Source of the DNA: Streptomyces sp. NBC_01465
GTDB lineage: Bacteria; Actinomycetota; Actinomycetes; Streptomycetales; Streptomycetaceae
Assembly: GCF_036227325.1 (NCBI RefSeq)
Contig: NZ_CP109467.1
Span: 7,998,001-8,062,000 of the forward strand
DNA length: 64,000 nucleotides
Direction of reading: 5' to 3'
Position 1 is the stretch's first letter; each line of letters begins with the position of its first letter. The notes under the pieces are model-generated. The model was not told the DNA's origin. It worked only from the letters and a program-made list of their open reading frames with translations, and ran no database searches. The position numbers and the translations under genes are program-made. This document shows, in pieces, positions 57,096-64,000 of the stretch.

Positions 57096-57932
57096 ATGAC
57101 GACCACCCACCCGTCCGTCGCGCAGAAGCCGAGGCGCCGCTGGGGCGCCACCGTCGCCGGCGCGGTCATCCTGTGCGTCATGCTGTTCCCGCTGTACTGG
57201 ATGATCAATACGGCACTGCAGCCCGAGTCCGGGCTCCTCGAAGTCTCGCCCGTACCGCACTCGTTGGACCTGTCGGGCTTCACCTCCGCCCTCAGCGAGC
57301 AGGGCGGCCATCTGCTGACCTCCCTCGCCGTCGCGCTCGGTGCCGTCGTCATCTGTCTGGCGATCGCCGCGCCCGCCGCGTACGGGCTCGCCCAGTTCAA
57401 GCTGCCCGGCACCAAGTCCATCGTCTTCGGCACCCTCATCACCCAGATGGTGCCGGGCATCGTCATCGCCAACGCCCTCTACAGCGCGTACGTCGATCTC
57501 GGCCTGGTCAACTCCTACTTCGGCCTGATGCTCGCCGACGCCTCGCTCGGCATCCCCTTCGCCATCGTTCTCATGCGCTCCTTCATGGTGGCCATCCCCA
57601 AGGAAGTCATCGAGGCGGCCGAGGTCGACGGCGCGAGCAAGCTGCGCACCTTCGTCCAGGTCGTGCTGCCGATGAGCCGCAACTCCCTGATCACCGCTGG
57701 GCTGTTCTCGTTCCTGTACGCGTGGAGCGACTTCATGTTCGCGCTCACCCTCAACACCACCGACGACGTCAAGCCCGTCACGCTCGGCATCTACCAGTAC
57801 ATCGGCGCCCACGTCGGCGACTGGGGCTCGGTCATGGCTGCCGCCGTCCTGTCGGCGATCCCGGCCGCCGTACTGCTCGTCCTCGCCCAGAAGTACATCG
57901 CCGCCGGCATCACCGGCGGATCCGTCAAGTAA
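57096..57932 (+). CDS. ABC sugar transporter permease, MalG type (second system)
   Basis: The 278-aa membrane protein has the EAA loop VIEAAEVDGASKLRTFVQVVLPMS. It is 5 nt after the previous stop, with GAGGGGAAG inside the end of that gene. The operon has no ATPase gene. Confidence 0.95.
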   Translation: MTTTHPSVAQKPRRRWGATVAGAVILCVMLFPLYWMINTALQPESGLLEVSPVPHSLDLSGFTSALSEQGGHLLTSLAVALGAVVICLAIAAPAAYGLAQFKLPGTKSIVFGTLITQMVPGIVIANALYSAYVDLGLVNSYFGLMLADASLGIPFAIVLMRSFMVAIPKEVIEAAEVDGASKLRTFVQVVLPMSRNSLITAGLFSFLYAWSDFMFALTLNTTDDVKPVTLGIYQYIGAHVGDWGSVMAAAVLSAIPAAVLLVLAQKYIAAGITGGSVK

Positions 57933-57940
57933 GGCTGCTC

Positions 57941-59329
57941 ATGAGCGACTCGACCCCCTTCCCCTCGTTCCCGTCCGGCTTCGTGTTCGGCGCGGCCACC
58001 GCCTCGTACCAGATCGAGGGAGCCGCGGACGAGGACGGACGCGGACCCTCCATCTGGGACACCTACAGTCACACCCCCGGACGCACCGACAGCGGTGACA
58101 CCGGTGACGTGGCCTGCGACCACTACCACCGCTACCCCGAGGACGTGGCACTCCTGCGCGGACTCGGCGTCGACTCGTACCGCTTCTCGATCGCCTGGCC
58201 GCGCATCCAGCCGACCGGGCAGGGGCCCGCGAACCCGAAGGGCCTCGACTTCTACTCCCGTCTGGTCGACGAGTTGCTGGAGGCGGGCATCGAACCGGCC
58301 GCCACTCTCTACCACTGGGACCTGCCGCAGGCGCTGGAGGACCGGGGCGGCTGGCGGGTCCGTGAGACCGCCGAGCGATTCGGCGAGTACACCGCGATCG
58401 TCGCCGAGCACCTCGCCGACCGGGTCCCGCGCTGGATCACCCTCAACGAGCCCTGGTGCAGCGCCTTCCTCGGCTACTCCGTGGGCCGCCATGCGCCCGG
58501 CGCGAAGGAGGGAACCGGTGCGCTCGCCGCCGCACACCATCTTCTGGTCGGCCACGGCCTGGCCATGAAGGCGCTGCGGGCGGCCGGTGTGCGCGAGGCG
58601 GGCATCACCCTCAACCTCGACCGGAACGTCCCCGCCACCGACTCCGCCGCCGACCGCGCCGCAGTCGTCCGCGCCGACACCCAGCACAACCTCGTGTGGA
58701 CCGAGCCGCTCCTCGCGGGCCGCTACCCGTCCACCGACGAGGACACCTGGGGCGAGCTCATCACCCGGCAGGACTTCCGGCGCGACGGCGACCTCGAACT
58801 CATCGCCCAGCCAATGGACTTCCTCGGCGTCAACTACTACCGGCCGATCGTCATCGCCGACGCCCCGCACCGTGAACCCGACCCCGCGCTGCGTGTCGCC
58901 ACCGACAACCGGTACGCGGAGGGGAAGTATCCGGGCGTGCGCCACACGGCAATGGGCTGGCCGGTAGTCCCCGAGACCTTCACGGACCTGCTGACCTCGC
59001 TCAAGGAGACGTACGGCGACGCGCTGCCGCCGATCCACATCACGGAGAACGGATCGGCGGAGCACGACGAGGTCGCCGCGGACGGCGCGGTGCACGACGC
59101 CGACCGCGTCGCCTACCTGCACGAGCACCTCACGGCCCTGCGCGCCGCCATGGACGCGGGCGTCGACGTGCGCGGCTATTACGTCTGGTCGCTCCTGGAC
59201 AACTTCGAGTGGGCCCTCGGCTACGCGAAGCGGTTCGGCATCATCCGCGTCGACTACGACACGCTGCGGCGCACGCCGAAGGACAGCTACCACTGGTACC
59301 GGAAGCTGATCGCGGCGCACCGGGTGTGA
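57941..59329 (+). CDS. Intracellular GH1 beta-glucosidase
   Basis: The 462-aa protein has no signal. GFVFGAATASYQIEGA, WITLNEPW (acid/base E170) and IHITENGS (nucleophile E369) are the family signatures, and WSLLDNFEWALGYAKRFG is also present. It hydrolyses beta-linked oligosaccharides brought in by the preceding transporter, whose last gene ends 8 nt upstream. It converges with the ROK gene (13 bp apart). Confidence 0.95.
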   Translation: MSDSTPFPSFPSGFVFGAATASYQIEGAADEDGRGPSIWDTYSHTPGRTDSGDTGDVACDHYHRYPEDVALLRGLGVDSYRFSIAWPRIQPTGQGPANPKGLDFYSRLVDELLEAGIEPAATLYHWDLPQALEDRGGWRVRETAERFGEYTAIVAEHLADRVPRWITLNEPWCSAFLGYSVGRHAPGAKEGTGALAAAHHLLVGHGLAMKALRAAGVREAGITLNLDRNVPATDSAADRAAVVRADTQHNLVWTEPLLAGRYPSTDEDTWGELITRQDFRRDGDLELIAQPMDFLGVNYYRPIVIADAPHREPDPALRVATDNRYAEGKYPGVRHTAMGWPVVPETFTDLLTSLKETYGDALPPIHITENGSAEHDEVAADGAVHDADRVAYLHEHLTALRAAMDAGVDVRGYYVWSLLDNFEWALGYAKRFGIIRVDYDTLRRTPKDSYHWYRKLIAAHRV

Positions 59330-59342
59330 CGCACCGCTGCCT

Positions 59343-60602
59343 TCAGACCACCCGGTGTTTGGCGTACGGCGCCGGGTCGGCCAGGACCTCGCGGACGACC
59401 CGGGCGGCCGCGCCGCGCGCCGCGTCGCCTGACGAGGACGACGCGCGCAGCCGGCCGTTGCCGGGTGACCACAGGCCCGAGACCACACGGCCTGTCAGCT
59501 CCTCGTCCGCGGCGGGCGCCATCCATGGTGTCAGGCGGCGGAAGACTCCGCCGAGCATCACCGCGTCCGGATCGACCAGATTCACCGCGCCGGACAGTAC
59601 CTGGCCAAGACGCCGTCCGGCGCTCTCCAACGTGCTCAGGGCGCGATCGTCGCCCGCGCGTGCCCGGGTCTCCAGCTCATCGATGCCTGCGGCCCCCGCT
59701 GCCTCGTCGAGTCCCGCCGCGCGCAGAAGGGCGGCCTGCCCTGCGTACTGTTCCAGGCATCCACGTGCGCCGCACCGGCAGTCAGGACCGTCCGGATCAA
59801 CCACAACATGCCCGATCTCACCGGCGAATCCATGGGCTCCGCGCAGCAGTTGACCGTTGAGAACGAGCGCGCCACCGATGCCGATCTCGCCGGTGAGATA
59901 GATGAAGCTGTTCACCCGGTCCCGTCCGCCGTCGCCCGCGCAGCCGCCGAACCACAGCTCGGCCATCGCCGCCAGGTTCGCCTCGTTGTCCGCGCTGACC
60001 GGCAGTGCACGGTGCGCGGGCCGCAGCGCGGTGAGCGCCTGAGCGAAAAGCCCCTCGACCGGCACCCGGCTCCACCCGAGGTTCGGAGCCTGCCGCATCG
60101 TGCCGCCCGACACGAGTCCGGGCAGCGCCAACTCGGCGGCGACCGGGTGCAGTTCCTGCTCGGCCGCCGACTCCAAGGCGCGCGCCGCGATCTGTGCCGC
60201 CTGGGCGAGGACCGTGGAGGGCGCGGCACCCCGGTTGTCCTTCCGCTCCACGAGGCGTACGCGGTCGGTGCCCGCCAGATCGACCACGCACACGGTGACG
60301 TAATCGATGTTGATCTCGATGCCGAGCCCGGCAGGACCGGTACGCGCCACCTTCAGGGCTGTACCGGGGCGGCCCACCTGACCGCTCAAGGTCTTGCCCC
60401 ATTCGGTGAGGAAGCCATCGGCGATGAGTTGGTCGACGAGTGAGGAGACGGCGGCCCGGGTCAGCCCGACCCGACCCGCGACCCCGGCCCGGGTCGCCTC
60501 GCCCTCGCTGTGAACGGTGCGCAGAACAAGGCTGAGGTTGTGTCTGCGTACCGTCGCCTTGTCGGCTTTGAGCGGGGTGGCGGATGGATCGCTGCTGTTC
60601 AT
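59343..60602 (-). CDS. ROK-family transcriptional repressor (second)
   Basis: The 419-aa protein has an N-terminal winged helix (about 12-85: ATVRRHNLSLVLRTVHSEGEATRAGVAGRVGLTRAAVSSLVDQLIADGFLTE). The ROK domain includes LTGEIGIGGALVLNGQLLRGAHGFAGEIGHVVVDPDGPDCRCGARGCLEQYA with the zinc-binding His-Cys3 site. It probably controls the adjacent ABC-GH1 operon. The start ATG 60602 is chosen by family alignment; its ribosome site is weak. Between 60603 and 61017 no gene is supported, though a short minus-strand frame ending KDFKKKL (about 60865-60900) may be a gene scrap. Confidence 0.92.
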   Translation of the reverse strand: MNSSDPSATPLKADKATVRRHNLSLVLRTVHSEGEATRAGVAGRVGLTRAAVSSLVDQLIADGFLTEWGKTLSGQVGRPGTALKVARTGPAGLGIEINIDYVTVCVVDLAGTDRVRLVERKDNRGAAPSTVLAQAAQIAARALESAAEQELHPVAAELALPGLVSGGTMRQAPNLGWSRVPVEGLFAQALTALRPAHRALPVSADNEANLAAMAELWFGGCAGDGGRDRVNSFIYLTGEIGIGGALVLNGQLLRGAHGFAGEIGHVVVDPDGPDCRCGARGCLEQYAGQAALLRAAGLDEAAGAAGIDELETRARAGDDRALSTLESAGRRLGQVLSGAVNLVDPDAVMLGGVFRRLTPWMAPAADEELTGRVVSGLWSPGNGRLRASSSSGDAARGAAARVVREVLADPAPYAKHRVV

Positions 60603-61017
60603 CGTGGGTGTGAGCCTATGCGACGCAGCCGCGAGCGCCCCTCCCAAGCCGGTCGGGTCGGCCGTGCGGCGGCCAGTGCGGCGTCGCGCCGGGGCTGGGC
60701 GTCCACGGGGGACCCGTCGAGCGAAGTCTCGACCGGATCCGGCCCACGCCACCTACCCGTTCCCCTGTGGAGAGGGGTGTGGCTCTCCTCGAGTAGGAGG
60801 TCATGAAGCCCGTATCTGGATACCCGCCGCCTGACTCCCGGCACAGCCTTCACCCGGGACAGTTCAGAGCTTCTTCTTGAAGTCTTTGCCCTGGGCGTCG
60901 CGTTGAGCAGGGCGACGGTGCCGATCGCGTCGGGCTCAATTCCCCTGGACGCGACGGTCATCGACTTCAGTGTCTTGGTGAGTTGGTCCCGTACTCGGTG
61001 ACAGGGGCGGAGGAGGG

Positions 61018-61887
61018 CTATTCGGTTGCCATCAGCCCGGTGCGGAGCTTGGTTACGACGCGGGCGATGAGGCGGGAGACGTGCATTTGCGAGCAGCCGA
61101 GTTCGTCGGCGATGTCCTGCTGGGTGCGCTCCTCCACGAACCGCAGGTGGATGAGGCGACGGTCGCGATCTTCCAGCTCGGCGATCAACGGGGCGAGGGA
61201 GTGGAAGTTCTCCACGAGTTCGAAGCGGTCTTCGTCTATGCCGATGAAGTCGGTGAGTGGTGTCTCGGACTCGTCGTCGGCCCCGTTGATCGCGGCGTCG
61301 AGGGAGATGCTGTTGTAGCCGTTGGACGCCTTCTGAGCCTCGGTGACCTCTGCCGGGTCGAGCTGCATCAGTTCCGCGAGCTCGGCCGTGGAGGGGGAGC
61401 GGCCCAGGCGGGTGCGCAACTCCTCGGTGGCCTTGGACAGTTCGACGCGGGCTTCCTGCAAGCGCCGCGGTACGTGGACGGCCCAGGTGGTGTCGCGGAA
61501 GAACCGCTTGATCTCGCCGGTGATGTAAGGGACGGCGAAGGAGGTGAACGCGACCTCGCGGGACAGCTCGAAGCGGTCGATCGCCTTGATCAGGCCGATG
61601 GTGCCGACCTGGACGATGTCCTCCATCTCCTGCGGCCCGCGGAGCTTGAACCGGGAGGCGGCGTACTTGACGAGGGAGAGGTTCATCTCGATCAGCGCGT
61701 TGCGCACGTACTGGTACTCGTGGGTTCCCTCCTCGAGCCGGGCGAGACGGTCGAAGAAGTGCTTGCCCACGTCGCGGGCGTCGCGCGGAGCGATCGAGGC
61801 GGGGTCCGCGTAGGCGCGCTCGAACAGGTCGTGCTGGGTCCGTGCCGCCGAGTGATGGGTGTGCTCGGGTGCCGTCACGGTGTTCAT
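61018..61887 (-). CDS. SigB/SigF-type RNA polymerase sigma factor
   Basis: The 289-aa protein contains region 2 (NLSLVKYAASRFKLRGPQEMEDIVQVGTIGLIKAIDRFELSREVAFTSFAVPYITGEIKRFFRD), region 3 (LGRSPSTAELAELM) and region 4 (LIHLRFVEERTQQDIADELGCSQMHVSRLIARV). This is the group 3 family for stress or differentiation in Streptomyces. AAGGGGGA precedes ATG 61887. A STAS protein lies 84 bp upstream on the same strand, as in sigma-factor partner-switching loci. It does not appear related to the CAZyme island. Confidence 0.94.
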   Translation of the reverse strand: MNTVTAPEHTHHSAARTQHDLFERAYADPASIAPRDARDVGKHFFDRLARLEEGTHEYQYVRNALIEMNLSLVKYAASRFKLRGPQEMEDIVQVGTIGLIKAIDRFELSREVAFTSFAVPYITGEIKRFFRDTTWAVHVPRRLQEARVELSKATEELRTRLGRSPSTAELAELMQLDPAEVTEAQKASNGYNSISLDAAINGADDESETPLTDFIGIDEDRFELVENFHSLAPLIAELEDRDRRLIHLRFVEERTQQDIADELGCSQMHVSRLIARVVTKLRTGLMATE

Positions 61888-61971
61888 GAGGATGTCCCCC
61901 TTGGGCGGTCGTGGTGGTGGAGTGCAGTGTTAATCGGACTGCGTTGGGACTGCCGGCTCTTGCGTGCTGCC

Positions 61972-62460
61972 TCAAGGTGCTCTGTCGGTGCGGGAGTTGG
62001 CCGCACACGGGGTGGCACGGCGGTGGGCGGGCACGCCCGCCTCGATGGGTGAGCGGCCTGTTGCCGTCCCGGTGGCTGCCGTCGCGCTGAACAGGGTGTC
62101 GGTGCGTGTGATGTGCAGCAGCCGCGCGACGAGGGAACTGGCCGAGCTGTGCACGGTCTTGCCCGCTTCCAGCGCTGCTTCGCGAACCGTGAGCAGCACT
62201 CTGAGGCCGGCACCGTCGCAGAACCGTAGGGGCGCAAGTTCCAGATCCAGCCCTGCGACCGACCGGTCCAGGGTTGCGCGCAGTGCCTCGTGGAAAGCGC
62301 AGGTGACATCGATGTCAATGTCACCGTGCACCACTACCCGGGTGCGCTCACCGCGCTCGTAGGTCTCGATGAGAGGGGCCCAGGGGGCGATGCGCAGGGA
62401 CCGGGCATCCCCGTTCATCCACAGCGCAGTCCAGATCGCAGGCTCCGTGCCGTCGAGCAT
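61972..62460 (-). CDS. STAS-domain protein (anti-sigma factor antagonist-like)
   Basis: The 162-aa protein has a STAS core (about 37-130: RTRVVVHGDIDIDVTCAFHEALRATLDRSVAGLDLELAPLRFCDGAGLRVLLTVREAALEAGKTVHSSASSLVARLLHITRTDTLF). The phosphorylatable Ser of classic antagonists (D-x-S-G) is replaced: CDGAG has Gly-Ala, so it may not be switched by phosphorylation. ATG 62460 has GGGAGGTGG upstream; ATG 62496 is possible. The tail from about 130 is disordered. Confidence 0.85.
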   Translation of the reverse strand: MLDGTEPAIWTALWMNGDARSLRIAPWAPLIETYERGERTRVVVHGDIDIDVTCAFHEALRATLDRSVAGLDLELAPLRFCDGAGLRVLLTVREAALEAGKTVHSSASSLVARLLHITRTDTLFSATAATGTATGRSPIEAGVPAHRRATPCAANSRTDRAP

Positions 62461-62534
62461 TGCCCCCACCTCCCGCTCGGTCCTTTGGCGCCCCATAGCT
62501 TGATACGAACTTTGAATCACGTCAACTGATACCA

Positions 62535-62553
62535 GAAACACGATTCGTGTTTC
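62535..62553. promoter_or_regulatory. Perfect operator GAAACACGA-T-TCGTGTTTC
   Basis: 9-bp arms around one base, between the divergent STAS and winged-helix genes. TAGACT at 62572-62577 is a likely -10, 6 bp before the ATG at 62584, which would make the regulator mRNA leaderless and place the operator at its -35. Autoregulation by that protein is likely. Confidence 0.7.
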
Positions 62554-62583
62554 ATGTGGTGGATCACGTTCTAGACTGGTCGC

Positions 62584-62916
62584 ATGGAGGAACAGACCAC
62601 GTCCCCCGCTGGATGGACGTTCTTGACCAACCACGCCCGGGTCCTGGCCGCGATCGCCGACAACCGGCACGCCCGTATGCGGGATCTGGCCGCGCACTGC
62701 CGGCTGACCGAGCGGGCCGTGCAGCGCATCATCACCGACCTCGAAGAGGCCGGCTACCTCTCCCATATGCGCCAGGGTCGCGGCAACGTCTACGAGATCG
62801 ATCCCTCGAAGATCCTGCGGCACCCCGCCGAGGCCGACGTGAGCGTGGCGTCATTGCTGGCCCTGCTCGCTCGGGACGAGGCCGACCGCACCACCCCCGC
62901 ACTGCACATGTCCTGA
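62584..62916 (+). CDS. Small winged-helix (MarR-like) regulator
   Basis: The 110-aa protein is a single winged helix (about 12-75: FLTNHARVLAAIADNRHARMRDLAAHCRLTERAVQRIITDLEEAGYLSHMRQGRGNVYEID) with a short acidic tail. There is no ligand domain. It has no ribosome site and fits leaderless expression. It is divergent from the STAS-sigma pair and shares the operator. The region 62917-63453 holds no convincing gene. Confidence 0.87.
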   Translation: MEEQTTSPAGWTFLTNHARVLAAIADNRHARMRDLAAHCRLTERAVQRIITDLEEAGYLSHMRQGRGNVYEIDPSKILRHPAEADVSVASLLALLARDEADRTTPALHMS

Positions 62917-63245
62917 TAAGGGGAGGCGCGCCACAAGTCCGGGGCGCCCTGGCGTCGAGGGGCGTGATGCCGGTGTTCGCGTACAACTCCGGCCGCAGGG
63001 ACGGTGCGGTGACGGGGGCTGCCAGCGGGCCCGATGCCCCAGGGGCTCGCCGCCCGGTGCGCGGCGGCGAGGCAAGTGCGCGGCCAGGTCGCGGCGTGCT
63101 TGGCGTGGTCTCCTCGTGTGCGACGCGGGGCTGCCCCCTGACCAGCAGAGCCAGATTTAGGCCAGCAGCCCTCTTGCGGGACCGCGAAGGAGATTGCGGG
63201 GGACGACGTGCACACAGCCTGACTGTCCGTTCCGGTCGTGGTCTG

Positions 63246-63287
63246 TCGAAGCTATGGGCAGGGCACTCCTGTTGTCCGTAGCTTCGA
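63246..63287. repeat. Imperfect inverted repeat TCGAAGCTATGG / CCGTAGCTTCGA
   Basis: 12-bp arms with one mismatch (63246-63257 and 63276-63287), 18 bp apart, in the cspA upstream region. It could be a regulatory site or RNA hairpin. Confidence 0.4.
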
Positions 63288-63405
63288 CCGCACGGGGCCG
63301 TGTAGCGTCCGGGCCGGCAGTCGTGGTTCCGAAGTACCGCCCGTGGACGCGAGTTCACGGGCAGCTTGCTGTTCAGCGCCTCTGAGGACCAGGACGACCA
63401 CCTCC

Positions 63406-63428
63406 GCCTCCCGCAAAGTGCGGGAGGC
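63406..63428 (+). promoter_or_regulatory. cspA leader hairpin
   Basis: GCCTCCCGC, AAAGT, GCGGGAGGC: a perfect 9-bp stem, 25 nt before the cspA ATG and just ahead of its GGAGGACAAC ribosome site. Similar leaders occur before other Streptomyces cold-shock genes and may tune translation. Confidence 0.65.
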
Positions 63429-63453
63429 GACTTCGAGTCCCTTGGAGGACAAC

Positions 63454-63657
63454 ATGGCCAGCGGAACCGTCAAGTGGTTCAACGCGGAAAAGGGCTTCGG
63501 CTTCATCGAGCAGGACGGCGGCGGCCCGGACGTCTTCGCCCACTACTCGAACATCAACGCCTCCGGCTTCCGTGAGCTGCAGGAAGGCCAGAAGGTGAAC
63601 TTCGACATCACCCAGGGCCAGAAGGGCCCGCAGGCGGAGAACATCACTCCCGCCTGA
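63454..63657 (+). CDS. cspA: Cold-shock protein
   Basis: The 67-aa single cold-shock domain has RNP1 KGFGFIE and RNP2 DVFAHYS. It binds single-stranded nucleic acid. GGAGGACAAC precedes ATG 63454, and a leader hairpin and a terminator frame the gene as a single transcript. Confidence 0.97.
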   Translation: MASGTVKWFNAEKGFGFIEQDGGGPDVFAHYSNINASGFRELQEGQKVNFDITQGQKGPQAENITPA

Positions 63658-63675
63658 GTTGTCCAACTCCGTGAC

Positions 63676-63701
63676 GCCCGCCTCGGTTTACCGAGGCGGG
63701 C
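63676..63701. terminator. cspA terminator
   Basis: GCCCGCCTCGG, loop TTTA, CCGAGGCGGGC: a perfect 11-bp stem, 18 bp after the cspA stop, facing the convergent hypothetical gene too. Confidence 0.88.
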
Positions 63702-63702
63702 A

Positions 63703-63954
63703 TCATGCTCGCTTGGAGATGGGGTCGCCCAGGAGACCGGCCAGGAGATCGAGCGCCTCCTGCGTTATGTAGCGGTCAGCATCGGGCGTCCTCAGATACC
63801 GGTGGGTCCGGTGACGGAGCATCAACGCCTCGTGCAGGAAACACCCGCCGCGCCGCGCGTGCTCCTCGACCAGTGCAAGCAGCTCCCCGGGCGCAGCTTG
63901 GGAGAACACGGCCGGCACCTTCGCCGCGCGCGCTGCATCCGGTGCGGGCGGCAC
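63703..63954 (-). CDS. Hypothetical small protein
   Basis: An 83-aa frame from GTG 63954, with helical, GC3-typical sequence (ELLALVEEHARRGGCFLHEALMLRHRTHRYLRTPDADRYITQEALDLLAGLLGDPIS). No family recognised. The frame is stopped 21 bp upstream, so this is the only start; no clear ribosome site. A C-terminal fragment of another gene is not excluded. Confidence 0.45.
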   Translation of the reverse strand: MPPAPDAARAAKVPAVFSQAAPGELLALVEEHARRGGCFLHEALMLRHRTHRYLRTPDADRYITQEALDLLAGLLGDPISKRA

Positions 63955-64000
63955 CTCGATACGACCAACGAGTCACCCACGAGCCGGTGGCGCGGCTTCG

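Noticed and set aside
60753..61017. Possible small gene ending KDFKKKL on the minus strand
   Set aside because: No start with ribosome site and no family match; mentioned only as a possible scrap.
62917..63453. Open frames between the winged-helix gene and cspA
   Set aside because: Pro/Arg/Gly-rich on both strands with no domain or ribosome site; more likely leader and regulatory DNA.

Overview
High-GC actinobacterial DNA, almost certainly a Streptomyces chromosome arm. The codon use is GC3-rich. Many proteins carry Tat-type or Sec signal peptides, CBM13 (ricin-type) lectin tails are common, one surface protein ends in an LAxTG sortase motif, and both sugar ABC operons lack an ATPase gene, as is usual in streptomycetes where MsiK is shared. 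About 59 kb of the 64 kb is a carbohydrate-degradation island. The last 3-4 kb is unrelated housekeeping and stress sequence.

Layout. 0.1-6.7 kb (+): GH27 with the DE active-site variant of beta-L-arabinopyranosidase, GH43-CBM42, and a GH141-like beta-helix enzyme with CBM32 and CBM13. 7.0-10.7 kb (-): sortase-anchored clan GH-A arabinofuranosidase and a GH140-like protein. 10.9-13.6 kb (+): a lacI/Gfo-Idh-MocA chimeric pseudogene and an intracellular GH36 alpha-galactosidase. 13.7-17.2 kb (-): GH74 remnant, GH51, GH3 remnant. 17.6-20.7 kb (+): CBM13-GH62 and GH43. 20.75-21.0 kb (-): a CBM32-CBM13 remnant; 21.2-21.9 kb (+): a GntR/FCD regulator. 22.0-33.8 kb (-): a tight seven-gene run, every product secreted and CBM13-tailed (GH54, GH141-like, SGNH/CE3 esterase, GH10, GH27, GH29, feruloyl-type esterase). 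34.4-40.5 kb (-): autotransporter-repeat membrane-anchored protein, GH9-CBM2, CBM13-GH62. Around 40.9 kb: a GH10 remnant. 41.0-44.3 kb (-): GH97 and a ROK repressor. 44.6-50.9 kb (+): sugar ABC operon followed by GH51 and GH43_24-CBM13 (exo-beta-1,3-galactanase type). 51.1-53.3 kb (-): GH31 alpha-xylosidase, divergent from xylA (+). 54.9-59.3 kb (+): second ABC operon with GH1, facing a second ROK repressor. 61.0-64.0 kb: SigB-type sigma factor, STAS protein, small winged-helix regulator, cspA, and a short hypothetical.

Together the enzymes fit complete use of arabinoxylan, arabinan and arabinogalactan side chains. Secreted enzymes remove arabinofuranose, galactose/arabinopyranose, fucose, acetyl and feruloyl groups and cut xylan and beta-1,3-galactan. 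Two ABC systems import oligosaccharides, and cytoplasmic GH51, GH36, GH31, GH1 and XylA finish them. Two palindrome families recur upstream of these genes: GTTCGA-N4-TCGAAC (five sites) and GAAGCGCTTC-type LacI boxes (seven sites). Their cognate regulators are not obvious; the only lacI-like gene here is a deleted remnant. Five CAZyme or regulator remnants show that the island is being remodelled.
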